From: Roseburia sp.
GTDB lineage: Bacteria; Bacillota; Clostridia; Lachnospirales; Lachnospiraceae
Direction of reading: 5' to 3'
NCBI GenBank assembly: GCA_017937095.1
Contig: JAGBEG010000010.1
Coordinates: 620,001-684,000 of the forward strand
DNA: 64,000 bases
Under the pieces are notes generated by a model, which saw only the letters and a list, made by a program, of their open reading frames with translations, searched no databases and was not told the origin of the DNA. The position numbers and the translations under genes are program-made. Position 1 is the stretch's first letter. Each line of letters starts with the position of its first letter. Shown piece by piece: positions 1 to 8,188 of the stretch.

Positions 1-352
1 CGTTTTTCTGCGACAGAATATGAAGCGCAGCATTAAGCGTTGTGATGGAATCTTCCTCCCTCTTATTCCGGCTCTCCTTCACATCTGCGACCCATTTCAG
101 AAATCTGCCAAAGAAAACCGCCCCATGCTTATGCAGCCACGCAAGGAATACAAGCGCCCAGAACATAGACCAGCATATCAGCATTTGTTCGACGTCATCT
201 GACGTTCTGTCTGATTTCAGAAGATACCACAAAAAAACGCCGCCCGAGACAAGACATAGAACGATGAGCAGTGCATTCAGTACGATTTGCCCGGTTTTTA
301 TTTCGATCCGGTGAAGCTTCTTTAAAAATTTCTGTTCCTTATCTTCCTTCAT
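1..352 (-). CDS. Two-helix membrane protein, C-terminus beyond left edge
   Basis: An open frame starts with ATG at 352 and runs leftward off the window without a stop (at least 117 residues). It is preceded by AGGAAGAAC as a ribosome binding site. The N-terminus is charged (MKEDKEQKFLKKL), then come two hydrophobic segments (about residues 22-44 and 59-78) and a charged, probably helical cytoplasmic tail (VADVKESRNKREED). I do not recognise a family. The gene starts 24 bases after the SseB-like fragment on the same strand, so both may share a transcript. A small inner-membrane protein is all the sequence supports. Confidence 0.6.
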   Translation of the reverse strand, partial: MKEDKEQKFLKKLHRIEIKTGQIVLNALLIVLCLVSGGVFLWYLLKSDRTSDDVEQMLICWSMFWALVFLAWLHKHGAVFFGRFLKWVADVKESRNKREEDSITTLNAALHILSQKN

Positions 353-376
353 GTTCTTCCTGTTCCTTTTGTACGC

Positions 377-727
377 TTAATAACATTCCCAGCCGTCATA
401 GCACTCACGCAGTCTTTTCCAGTCTGTATACATGATTACGGCGTCTCTGTCATACTTTCCCTTCATGGTTGCAAGTGCAAATTCCGTCCCGCTTTTTAAG
501 GTAATGCTGCCTGCGGCGTCCGGCGGCTCGGGAAAATTCGCTCCCGCCTTCATGGGAACAAGGAATTTCACCCTCACAATCTCCTGCGACATAAAACGGT
601 AATAAAGACTGTAAATCGTTTTCTCATCCTCCGTTTCAATCCTTGGAAACTGCGCCATCAGAAGCATCCAACGCATCAGGGCAGGATTTGTATTTATAAT
701 TATAGCAAAAAGAGCCTCAAAAGTCAT
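377..727 (-). CDS. SseB-like domain fragment, possibly a decaying gene
   Basis: The frame contains NPALMRW near the N-terminus, a central VKFLVPMKAG strand and an AVIMYTDWKRLRECY segment. These resemble the NPxL, ARFLVP and AYTDWEEF blocks of SseB-family proteins. The protein is short: it stops at ECY, where SseB proteins normally continue with about 30-50 more residues. The first ATG (727) lies inside the stem of the intrinsic terminator at 707-750 and has no good ribosome binding site; Met18 (676) or Met24 (658) are alternatives, also without a clear site. I infer a truncated SseB relative of unknown activity. The family match is by eye. Confidence 0.45.
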   Translation of the reverse strand: MTFEALFAIIINTNPALMRWMLLMAQFPRIETEDEKTIYSLYYRFMSQEIVRVKFLVPMKAGANFPEPPDAAGSITLKSGTEFALATMKGKYDRDAVIMYTDWKRLRECYDGWECY

Positions 728-750
728 TTCTTTAATGACTTTTCAGACTC
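707..750 (-). terminator. Intrinsic terminator of the lipoprotein gene
   Basis: On the minus strand a 17-bp stem (one mismatch, one G-U pair) with a 5-base loop at 729-733 is followed by TTTTT (707-711). It sits about 70 bases downstream of the lipoprotein stop and ends that transcript. It also overlaps the nominal start of the SseB-like frame. Confidence 0.75.
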
Positions 751-818
751 TTCTCTGTAACAGTTCAACTGCTACGTTGTTTTGACATATTTTGCTTTTT
801 GGACGTAAAAGCCGCGTT

Positions 819-1685
819 TTATTTCAGTTTGGAATATGCCTCTATATATGCATTCTCCGTATCAGACCGTGAAGGAACAATATGCAGCTCGTCCGCCTCC
901 AAATACTCTGTACCGATATAATATAAATCGTAGACCTGTTCGTCCATTACCGCAAATTCCAGACTGTAATCTCCGTAATAATAGTACAGGTAACTGCTCA
1001 GGCTTCCATTGACATAAAAGCAGGGCGGTCCATAGGCTTCGATCAGCGACTCCACATCAAGATAATAATTTCCCGCATCGGTTTCCACTCCCTCAAGCCC
1101 CAGGCTCTCCAGAAGCAGCTTCGCCTCATAGGTGCTTGAGCCGGACAACCCAAGGGTTCCTATCTTGCTTTCTTTGATTGGCTTGCAGTCACGCTCCGCC
1201 TCCTGATCCAGATTATACATTGTAAGCTGTTTTACAACCTCAATTTTAACCAGACCGCCATCCTCTTCTCTCCAGATACGCTGTTCACTCTGCTCATCAT
1301 CATCGTTTAAAAAACCTGTTTCGTATTGCTCCTTTGCCGACTCCAGCTCACCATAATGCAGACCGCCATCGCAGTAAATCCCGACCGCCTGCAGGCTGCT
1401 CACCGTCATGGGGAGCGTCACCTCGACGCCGTCAAGCATAAGCTTTCCGTCAAATTTGGACGGATCAAACTGTGTGGTGTCGAACCACCACTCGTCGCCC
1501 TTCTTTCCGAAAAGTTCCGAAGCCGTTTGATCCTCTGTGCTTCCTTTTTCGCTGCTTACCGACGGCTCCTGTGTCTGTGTCTGTGCGCCTGCCTCATCTG
1601 CGCCTTCGTCCGCACATCCGCCTGTTCCAAGACCAAGCGCCGCTGTCAGACATACGGCAATTACTTTTCCTGTTCCTTTTCTCAT
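819..1685 (-). CDS. Predicted lipoprotein of unknown function
   Basis: The 288-aa protein starts at ATG 1685 behind AGGAGG with 5-base spacing; a longer frame to 1721 has no ribosome binding site. It carries a lipoprotein signal peptide ending in the lipobox LGTGGC (Cys about residue 24), then a Glu/Asp/Gln/Thr-rich linker (to about residue 55), then a soluble domain rich in Tyr and acidic residues. I recognise no family. It is divergent from the LytTR two-component system. The LytTR-like direct repeats at 1772-1801 lie just upstream of its likely promoter region, so it may be a target of that regulator. It ends at a strong terminator. Confidence 0.7.
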   Translation of the reverse strand: MRKGTGKVIAVCLTAALGLGTGGCADEGADEAGAQTQTQEPSVSSEKGSTEDQTASELFGKKGDEWWFDTTQFDPSKFDGKLMLDGVEVTLPMTVSSLQAVGIYCDGGLHYGELESAKEQYETGFLNDDDEQSEQRIWREEDGGLVKIEVVKQLTMYNLDQEAERDCKPIKESKIGTLGLSGSSTYEAKLLLESLGLEGVETDAGNYYLDVESLIEAYGPPCFYVNGSLSSYLYYYYGDYSLEFAVMDEQVYDLYYIGTEYLEADELHIVPSRSDTENAYIEAYSKLK

Positions 1686-1771
1686 AGCTTCCTCCTGTTT
1701 TTCTGATTTTTGGCAAATCAATGCTCTATCGACCCCATACTAACACCGATTTGACTTTCCGGCACATTTTT

Positions 1772-1801
1772 GCGTAAGCGAAGACTTTTTTGGCGTAAGC
1801 G
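1772..1801. promoter_or_regulatory. LytTR-type operator, two direct repeats
   Basis: The 9-mer GCGTAAGCG occurs at 1772-1780 and 1793-1801, identical in both copies and separated by 12 bases. Two 9-bp direct repeats with a 12-bp gap is the architecture known for AgrA/LytTR regulators. The site lies between the divergent lipoprotein gene and the LytTR regulator gene. On the minus strand it is followed about 5 bases later by a weak -35 and then TTAGTAT, a geometry that would suit activation of the lipoprotein gene. Function is inferred. Confidence 0.6.
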
Positions 1802-1855
1802 TTTTCTATGTTATATCTGCGCCGTTTTGGCATATCGGCGGAGGAATTTTCCTGC

Positions 1856-1884
1856 TTGCCTATTTCCGAAATGCATAGTACAAT
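1856..1884 (+). promoter_or_regulatory. Promoter for the LytTR regulator-kinase operon
   Basis: TTGCCT (1856-1861), a 17-bp spacer and TACAAT (1879-1884) form a sigma-A-like promoter. Transcription would start near 1891, leaving a leader of about 30 bases before the ATG at 1922. The match was made by eye. Confidence 0.45.
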
Positions 1885-1921
1885 CTTGGTTGACTTTTTT
1901 GACAAAGGAGAATATTTCTTC

Positions 1922-2614
1922 ATGAAAATCGCAATATGTGAGGACGAGGAGGTCATGGCAAAAAAGCTTTGGAATTTGTTTGTTGATGATCCCGCAGCGG
2001 ACGCCTCTTATTTTCTGAACCCGCTGGATCTGTTAAAGCGCTATGAACACGGCGAACGGTGGCAGATTTTGTTCTGCGACGCGCTTATGGAGCCGATAGA
2101 CGGAATTACCCTGTGCAGAAGAATCCGGGAATACGACCCCAATGTATATATTGTATTCGTGACAAACTATATTGAATATGCCCCCGCAGGCTATGAAATC
2201 GGACTGTTCCGCTATCTGCTCAAGCCCGTCACCAAAGAGGCGGTCGAAAAGGTGATGCAGGAAATCAAAGCGGATCTCCAGCAGTCCGCCCGTCTTCTGG
2301 TAAAAACCGCCGAAGGCTCCTTTTTTCTTGACCGGAGGGAGATTTTATATCTTGAGGTTTTCGACAAAGAGACCTGTATTCATTACGAAAACGAAACGGT
2401 TCGCGTCAGCAAAAGCTTAGGCGAACTCGAAAAGCAGCTCCGCCCCTATTCCTTTTTCCGGATACACCGCAAGTATCTGGTAAATTTAGAGCGCGTACAG
2501 GAGTTCGACCAATACCGGCTGACACTTGACAACGGGAAGACGCTGCCTGTCAGCAGGCGCAACTCCCTTGCCTTCCGCAGACAATTATACCGTTTTTTGG
2601 AGGAGAAATGCTGA
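1922..2614 (+). CDS. LytTR-family response regulator
   Basis: The 230-aa protein has an N-terminal receiver domain (residues 1-120) with the acidic pocket CEDEE, phospho-acceptor Asp53 (in FCDALMEP), Thr81 and Lys101 (LLKPVT). A C-terminal LytTR DNA-binding domain (about 130-228) shows FFRIHRKYLVNL and LPVSRRN. The start at 1922 follows AAAGGAG; an upstream in-frame ATG at 1808 would add residues unrelated to the family. The gene overlaps the kinase gene by a TGATG junction. It is an AgrA/VirR-type regulator that would bind paired 9-bp repeats such as those at 1772-1801, so autoregulation or control of the divergent lipoprotein is likely. Confidence 0.9.
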   Translation: MKIAICEDEEVMAKKLWNLFVDDPAADASYFLNPLDLLKRYEHGERWQILFCDALMEPIDGITLCRRIREYDPNVYIVFVTNYIEYAPAGYEIGLFRYLLKPVTKEAVEKVMQEIKADLQQSARLLVKTAEGSFFLDRREILYLEVFDKETCIHYENETVRVSKSLGELEKQLRPYSFFRIHRKYLVNLERVQEFDQYRLTLDNGKTLPVSRRNSLAFRRQLYRFLEEKC

Positions 2615-3933
2615 TGCACTACGATATGATCACGACATGTATTGTCATTTTTTTCAATACGCTTCAGGCTGCCGCTTTTTATCTGATTTATCTGCTGTTT
2701 TTTGTCAGGGATTCTGTTTTAGAGCGCAAAAGGCTCATGCTTTTTTCCGCCGCTGCCTTTTTGATTTTGTCCATAGGAAATGTCATCGGAAACGACCTTG
2801 TGATTGATGTCGGCGCGCTGCTGCTGCCCGTGCTCACCGCCGTTTTTCTTACACAAAAACGCATCTATAATGTTTTCATGCTTATTCCTGCCTTTTTCTT
2901 TTACACGCTGCTTGCCGTCTTTCCCGAATACATGCTGCGCCATGTATTCGACAACTGGCAGGACGAGCTGCTTGGCGTTCCCCGTCTGAGTGTTCCCGGA
3001 ATGCTGGTAGACGTAGGCTTATTGACACTGCTTTGCTTTTTTGCGCAAAAATGTAAAAAGCAGCGCATCAGCTTAAGACTAAAGGGCTGGGAAATCGCAG
3101 GACTTATCCTGTACTTTTTCTTTGCCTTTTTTGAGATTTATGTTCTTACGATTTTTCAGGGGACACTTACCGATACCGCACGCACGATATCCGACGGCAT
3201 CATCTTTATTTCTACAGTTGTAATTTTTATTGTGTATTTAAGATATCTCTTTGCCGTCCGGAAAAACCGCCTGTTAGAGGCGAATGTGAAGGAAACGGAA
3301 AATTATCTGTCCATGCAGCTCTATTTTCTGGAGCAGGAGCAGGAAAATGAAAAGGAACTGCGCCAACTGCGGCACGATCTGCGCAATCATCTTCAGGTCA
3401 TCCGTGAGCTTTGCGCCAACAAGGACTATGCCGGCGCGGAAAAATACGCCGCTGAGCTTTCCAAAAAGCCGGGGCTGACCGGACAATTCCACATCACGGG
3501 AAACCGGATTGCGGACATCGTGCTTGCTGCGAAAAAAGAAGCAGCTCTCCTCCAGGGAACTGCTTTTATCTGTGACGGTGATTTTCAATATTTTGACGAC
3601 ATGAAGCCCGCGGACGTCTGTACGCTGCTCTCCAATCTTTTAGACAACGCTCTTGAAGCCTGCAAAGACCTGCCGGAGAGCTGTATCCGTGTACGGGGCG
3701 TACAGCACAGGAACTTTTATACCCTGATAATTACAAATCCTGTCGCAAAACCTGTTACCATAAAAAATAATCAGATTGCAACGACAAAGAAAAACCGGCA
3801 TTCCCACGGAATCGGGCTCTCCGGCGTCGCCCGCATTGTACAGAGCTGCCACGGCGAATTTCTGCTCTCCTGTGAAGAAAACCTTTTTACGGCAAAGCTG
3901 ATCCTTCCCTTGAAACGAGCGTCTGATTCTTAA
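2614..3933 (+). CDS. GHKL sensor histidine kinase (AgrC-like)
   Basis: The 439-aa membrane kinase has about six hydrophobic segments in its first 210 residues. A helical region follows (LLEANVKETENYLSMQ), then the phospho-acceptor box LRHDLRNHLQV, the N box LLSNLLDNALEAC and the G box HGIGLSGVARIV. I prefer ATG 2614 because GGAGG lies about 10 bases upstream and it gives a one-base overlap with the regulator stop; ATG 2608 is also possible but too close to the ribosome binding site. It is the cognate partner of the preceding LytTR regulator. No AgrD-like peptide or AgrB gene is visible nearby, so the signal is unknown. Confidence 0.88.
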   Translation: MHYDMITTCIVIFFNTLQAAAFYLIYLLFFVRDSVLERKRLMLFSAAAFLILSIGNVIGNDLVIDVGALLLPVLTAVFLTQKRIYNVFMLIPAFFFYTLLAVFPEYMLRHVFDNWQDELLGVPRLSVPGMLVDVGLLTLLCFFAQKCKKQRISLRLKGWEIAGLILYFFFAFFEIYVLTIFQGTLTDTARTISDGIIFISTVVIFIVYLRYLFAVRKNRLLEANVKETENYLSMQLYFLEQEQENEKELRQLRHDLRNHLQVIRELCANKDYAGAEKYAAELSKKPGLTGQFHITGNRIADIVLAAKKEAALLQGTAFICDGDFQYFDDMKPADVCTLLSNLLDNALEACKDLPESCIRVRGVQHRNFYTLIITNPVAKPVTIKNNQIATTKKNRHSHGIGLSGVARIVQSCHGEFLLSCEENLFTAKLILPLKRASDS

Positions 3934-3972
3934 TCTTTGCTCCTGTCAAACGAACCCAAAAAGCCGCCGCGC

Positions 3973-5457
3973 TCACAGGATGATGCAGACCATCCCGCCG
4001 TTATTGTCATTGACAATTTTCTGCATGGTATCCTGTAATTTCATCTGACATTCGTCGTCCATCATGGAAATCTTGTTGCGAATCCCATCCTCCATCAGTT
4101 CCCCGATCGATTTACCGAAGATATTCGTCTCCCACGCGCCTTCTTCGCTCTGCTGTCCCTGCCGGATATAGGAAATCAGGTCGTTTGCCTGCTCCTCGCT
4201 CCCCACGATCGGCGCAATCTCCGTCTCAATATTCGCCTTGATCATATGAATCGACGGCGATACCGCCTTGATACGCACGCCGAACTTGTTGCCGTGGCGG
4301 ATCAGCACAGGCTCCTCCATGCGGATATCGGAGAGTCCCGGTCCGACCACGCCGTACCCCTTCATCTGCACCGCAGAAATAGCGTCCGCCACCTTATCGT
4401 AGGAGTCCTTGCGCTCCGACATCTCGCGAATCAGTGAAATCAGTTCATATTCCCCGGAAATCGGCACGCCCGCCAGCTCGCTCATATTCTCGTAATAATA
4501 TTTCTCCGCCACATCCATACGGATTTTCACACAGCCGGAGGCTAAATCCAGTTCCTCCACCTTGATGCGGGAAATATAGTGCTCCGGCGCAAATTCCTGC
4601 GCGTAGACGTCCTTTGTCTTTCTCATATTTCCGAGTATCTGTGCCGCCGTCTTTATGATTTCCGCCTTCATCGGATGGTCGGCGCTTAACATTTCCGCCC
4701 ACTTCGGGATGAAGAACTCGACGCGCACGACCGGAAATTCATATAGAATCTGTTCTAAAATCCGGTAGACGTCATCCTTCCTGAGCTGTTCACAGTTGAC
4801 CGGAATGACCGCCGTCCGGTACTTTTCCTTTAATTCCTCCGCAAGCTGCGTCGCTTCCTCGCTGTAGGGCTTATTGGAATTTAAGACAATGACATACGGC
4901 TTTCCGATGCCTGAAAGTTCCTGTATCGTCCGCTCTTCCGCCTCGATATAGCCCTCGCGCGAAAGCTCGCCGATCGTGCCGTCTGTCGTAACGACAATCC
5001 CGATCGTCGCATGATCCTTAATGACCTTCTGCGTGCCGATGGATGCCGCCTCCACAAACGGAATCTCATAATCGAACCAGGGCGTCTTTACCATGCGGTT
5101 CGTATTTCCCTCCATATGCCCGGTCGCGCCGTCCACCATAAAGCCGACGCAATCAATCAGACGGATCTTCACCCGCGTGTCATCGCCGAGCGTAATCTCA
5201 GCCGCATCCTTGGGAATAAATTTCGGCTCTGTCGTCATGATCGTGCGTCCCTGCGCGGACTGCGGCAGTTCGTCGATGGTCCGCTCCCTGCTATGTACAT
5301 CTTCCATAAACGGAAGTACCATTAAATCCATGAAGCGTTTGATAAACGTTGATTTGCCCGTGCGGACAGGACCGACAATTCCAAGGTAAACCTCGCCGTT
5401 CGTGCGGTTCTGGATATCTTTGTATAAATCAAATTCTTTTTTATTACTGATGTCCAT
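3973..5457 (-). CDS. spoIVA: Stage IV sporulation protein A
   Basis: The 494-aa protein matches SpoIVA end to end: N-terminal MDISNKKEFDLYKDI, Walker A GPVRTGKST, a TRAFAC-like GTPase/ATPase fold with LIDCVGFMVDGA, VVTTDGTIGEL and VLNSNKP, and the C-terminal NGGMVCIIL. SpoIVA hydrolyses ATP to polymerise on the mother-cell side of the forespore outer membrane and forms the coat basement layer. The start at 5457 is set by GAAGGGG upstream and by the conserved N-terminus. A sigma-E-like promoter lies at 5484-5512. This gene is the best evidence that the organism forms endospores. It converges with the kinase gene over 39 bases. Confidence 0.97.
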   Translation of the reverse strand: MDISNKKEFDLYKDIQNRTNGEVYLGIVGPVRTGKSTFIKRFMDLMVLPFMEDVHSRERTIDELPQSAQGRTIMTTEPKFIPKDAAEITLGDDTRVKIRLIDCVGFMVDGATGHMEGNTNRMVKTPWFDYEIPFVEAASIGTQKVIKDHATIGIVVTTDGTIGELSREGYIEAEERTIQELSGIGKPYVIVLNSNKPYSEEATQLAEELKEKYRTAVIPVNCEQLRKDDVYRILEQILYEFPVVRVEFFIPKWAEMLSADHPMKAEIIKTAAQILGNMRKTKDVYAQEFAPEHYISRIKVEELDLASGCVKIRMDVAEKYYYENMSELAGVPISGEYELISLIREMSERKDSYDKVADAISAVQMKGYGVVGPGLSDIRMEEPVLIRHGNKFGVRIKAVSPSIHMIKANIETEIAPIVGSEEQANDLISYIRQGQQSEEGAWETNIFGKSIGELMEDGIRNKISMMDDECQMKLQDTMQKIVNDNNGGMVCIIL

Positions 5458-5483
5458 AAAAATACCCCTTCCATACTTACTTA

Positions 5484-5512
5484 AATGTATGAAAGGGGTA
5501 ATGCATTTATAC
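5484..5512 (-). promoter_or_regulatory. Sigma-E-type promoter of spoIVA
   Basis: Reading the minus strand, GTATAAA (5506-5512), a 14-base spacer and CATACATT (5484-5491) fit the sigma-E pattern; the -10 element matches CATACAnT completely and the -35 partly. It overlaps the stop codon of the lipid kinase gene and lies 27 bases from the spoIVA ATG. Mother-cell sigma-E control of spoIVA is established in spore formers. Confidence 0.65.
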
Positions 5513-6448
5513 CAGCAAAACGCGCAGCTTTTTCGGAAGACACCGGAATCTGACCTCGGTAACGTCTCCGCAGTACTCTCCGTCCGCATGCAGTACCATA
5601 GGCTCTGCGAGATGTATCTCACATTCCGCACAGTCACGCACCACAAAGCCCCGAATCCACAGGTGCTTCGCCGCGACAAGAAACGGCAGGCAGAAAAACG
5701 TCCGCCACTTCGGGATTCCCGCCGCACTGCACACGGAGAGCATTCCGTCTGTCGCATCTGCGGCGGGAGCCATCGGGACACCGCCGCCCTCCGCCTTAAA
5801 ATTCATTGCCGCTATGTATATGATCTTCTTTAAGTTCTGCGTATCGCGCTTTTCATAGCGCACCGCAGCGCTTGTCGTGCGCATGGAAAACAACGACTGC
5901 ACGGTCAGGATCAGATAGGTCAGTTTCCCCAGATGCAGTTTATTCAAAAAATCCTTCAGTCTGGATTTCAAAGCCTTTTTGCACACAATCGCATCCAGTC
6001 CAAGACCGGAGCTGATTGCAAACAGCCTTGGCGCATCGCCGCCCTTCCAGCTCACCTGACCCAGATCGAGGGTACTGCAGGCTTCTGCGCCCATTTCCAT
6101 ACAGGCAATGATCCGGTTCAGATTCTCCGTCGGGCTGCCGTTAAGTCCAAGCCCGCGTGCCAGATCGTTTCCCGAACCGGTCGGAATCACCCCAAACCGC
6201 ACACGCGCAAAATCCGTTATGCCGTTGATGACCTCGTTTGCGGTTCCGTCTCCGCCGACCGCGACAAGGCAGATGTCCGCATCGTCCTGCTCACAGATTT
6301 CCCTTGCAAGAGAAAACGCATGCCCCGCATATTCCGTGACCCATGCCTTATACGCAATATTTTTCCTGCGTAATTCCTCCTGTACCTCCTGCCAGACGGC
6401 AGCGCCCCTGCCGCTTCTGGATTTCTCATTTACAATAAAATACAACAT
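5507..6448 (-). CDS. YegS/DagK-type lipid kinase
   Basis: The 313-aa protein has the diacylglycerol-kinase catalytic domain with VGGDGTANEVINGI (about residues 59-72) and IPTGSGNDLARG (about 85-96), and the C-terminal beta domain ending in MVLHADGE. These proteins phosphorylate diacylglycerol or related lipids at the membrane surface. ATG 6448 is preceded by AGGAG with 8-base spacing; an in-frame upstream start lies in the terminator region. It is upstream of spoIVA on the same strand but spoIVA has its own sporulation promoter. The exact lipid substrate cannot be told from sequence. Confidence 0.88.
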   Translation of the reverse strand: MLYFIVNEKSRSGRGAAVWQEVQEELRRKNIAYKAWVTEYAGHAFSLAREICEQDDADICLVAVGGDGTANEVINGITDFARVRFGVIPTGSGNDLARGLGLNGSPTENLNRIIACMEMGAEACSTLDLGQVSWKGGDAPRLFAISSGLGLDAIVCKKALKSRLKDFLNKLHLGKLTYLILTVQSLFSMRTTSAAVRYEKRDTQNLKKIIYIAAMNFKAEGGGVPMAPAADATDGMLSVCSAAGIPKWRTFFCLPFLVAAKHLWIRGFVVRDCAECEIHLAEPMVLHADGEYCGDVTEVRFRCLPKKLRVLLV

Positions 6449-6474
6449 TTGTCTGCTCCTATGTATAAACCGCC

Positions 6475-6510
6475 AAAAACGTCCATCAGGCATACACCGG
6501 ATGGACGTTT
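6475..6510 (-). terminator. Terminator of the alpha-glucan operon
   Basis: An 11-bp perfect stem (6477-6487 with 6500-6510) and 12-base loop is followed on the minus strand by TTTTT (6475-6479). It lies downstream of malQ and just before the lipid kinase start, separating the two transcription units. Confidence 0.8.
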
Positions 6511-6582
6511 ACTGCTGTGCCAGATTTTATTTAGTTTATCACGGAAATCCCGAAATTACAATACATCCGCTTTTGGCCTCAC

Positions 6583-8130
6583 TTATGCCTCTGCTTTTGC
6601 TACAGCATCCGCTTTTGGCTCCGCTTCTGCTTCCTCGTCCTGGACTTCCTTCACCGGAAGACGTCCGTACATCTCCATATAGTTATACAGACGCTTCGCA
6701 AGCTTATTCGTAATCTGGTCTGCGGTTGCGCGCCACTGCCAGTTGCCGCCGAGCGTAGACGGTGTGTTCATGCGCGCCTCGTGCCCCAGTCCGATCAGAT
6801 CCTGCATCGGAACGATGGCAAGCTCGCCGACCGACGACCATGCGCCGCGCATCATACCCCAGTTGTAGCCCTCTTCCTTCGTGAGGTTTAAGTACTCCTT
6901 GGCAAACTTCACGCTCTTTTTCGGCGCGGTCTTCATCCACCCGAGCAGCGTGTCGTTGTCATGCGTTCCCGTATAGACAACGCAGTGCTCTGTATATGTA
7001 TGCGGCAGATAATTGCTGCCCTCACGGGAATCGAACGCGAACTGGATGACTTTCATGCCCGGGAAGCCCGAATCCGCCACCAGCTTAAGCACGGACGGCG
7101 TGAGAAAACCGAGATCCTCCACGATGATATTTAACTTGCCAAGCTTCTTCTCAAGCACACGGAACAAGTCCATTCCCGGTCCCTTGCGCCACTCGCCGTT
7201 CTTTGCCGTCGTATCCTTCGCCGGAATCGCATAATACGAATCAAATCCGCGGAAATGATCGATACGGACGATATCATAAAGCTTTGACATTGCGGCAATA
7301 CGCTTCGTCCACCAGGAATAGTCATCCTTCTTCATGACATCCCAGCGGAACAGCGGATTGCCCCAGAGCTGTCCGTCCTCGGAAAATGCGTCCGGCGGGC
7401 AGCCTGCGACGTCAATCGGATTTAAGTCCTTATCCAGATAGAACTGTCCCGGATTCGCCCATACGTCCGCCGAATCGCCCGCTACGTAAATCGGAACATC
7501 CCCGATGATCTCAATTCCCTTGTCATTGACATATGCCTTTAATTCCCGCCACTGCTTAAAGAAAAGATACTGCAGCATCTGATAGAACCGGATATCCTCC
7601 GCATAAGTCTCCTCTGCCTTCTTAAGCGCCTCCGGCTCTCTCATCTTAAGGTCTTTGTCCCAGAAGAACCATGCTTTTCCGTCGTTCGCATCCTTAAGCG
7701 CCATAAAGAGCGCGTAGTCGCAAAGCCAGTCGGCCTCCTTCTCACAGAATCCTGCAAAATCCTCCGGCTCATTTTTCTCAAAGCGGGCAAACGCCAGCTT
7801 CAGAAGCTTGTAGCGCGATTCATACATCACACCGTAATCAACCGCCTTCTCACTTTTGCCCCATGGAAATGATTCACACTCCGCCTTCTTAAGCAGCTTC
7901 TCCCTGCACAGGTACTCCAGATCAATAAAATACGGGTTTCCCGCAAAGCTTGAAAACGACTGGTATGGGGAATCCCCATAACTTGTCGGACAGATTGGAA
8001 GAATCTGCCAATACTTCTGTCCCGCTTTCTCCAGAAAATCCGCAAACTTTCTGGCTTCTTTTCCCATGGTGCCAATGCCATAAGGCGAAGGCAGGGAAGA
8101 GATGTGCATCAATACTCCACTACTTCTCAT
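6583..8130 (-). CDS. malQ: 4-alpha-glucanotransferase (amylomaltase)
   Basis: The 515-aa GH77 enzyme begins with RSSGVLMHISSLPSPYGIG, typical of MalQ, and carries the GDVPIYVAGDSADVW block, the nucleophile region VRIDHFRGFDSYYAIP, the acid/base region NIIVEDLGFLTP and VYTGTHDNDT. It transfers alpha-1,4-glucan segments between malto-oligosaccharides in the cytoplasm. ATG 8130 lies 9 bases after GGAGG; an ATG directly abutting the GGAGG is less likely. The last about 20 residues are an Ala/Glu/Lys tail (EAEAEPKADAVAKAEA) beyond the usual end. It follows the LacI regulator gene by 58 bases and ends the ABC operon. Confidence 0.95.
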   Translation of the reverse strand: MRSSGVLMHISSLPSPYGIGTMGKEARKFADFLEKAGQKYWQILPICPTSYGDSPYQSFSSFAGNPYFIDLEYLCREKLLKKAECESFPWGKSEKAVDYGVMYESRYKLLKLAFARFEKNEPEDFAGFCEKEADWLCDYALFMALKDANDGKAWFFWDKDLKMREPEALKKAEETYAEDIRFYQMLQYLFFKQWRELKAYVNDKGIEIIGDVPIYVAGDSADVWANPGQFYLDKDLNPIDVAGCPPDAFSEDGQLWGNPLFRWDVMKKDDYSWWTKRIAAMSKLYDIVRIDHFRGFDSYYAIPAKDTTAKNGEWRKGPGMDLFRVLEKKLGKLNIIVEDLGFLTPSVLKLVADSGFPGMKVIQFAFDSREGSNYLPHTYTEHCVVYTGTHDNDTLLGWMKTAPKKSVKFAKEYLNLTKEEGYNWGMMRGAWSSVGELAIVPMQDLIGLGHEARMNTPSTLGGNWQWRATADQITNKLAKRLYNYMEMYGRLPVKEVQDEEAEAEPKADAVAKAEA

Positions 8131-8188
8131 AAACTTCATCCTCCAAAATTTACTGCTGTCTGCGGTCCGTACCCGCACTGGCGGCGTC

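Noticed and set aside
42-314. Plus-strand open frames at the left edge
   Set aside because: The minus-strand frame has a ribosome binding site and membrane helices; the plus-strand frames have neither.
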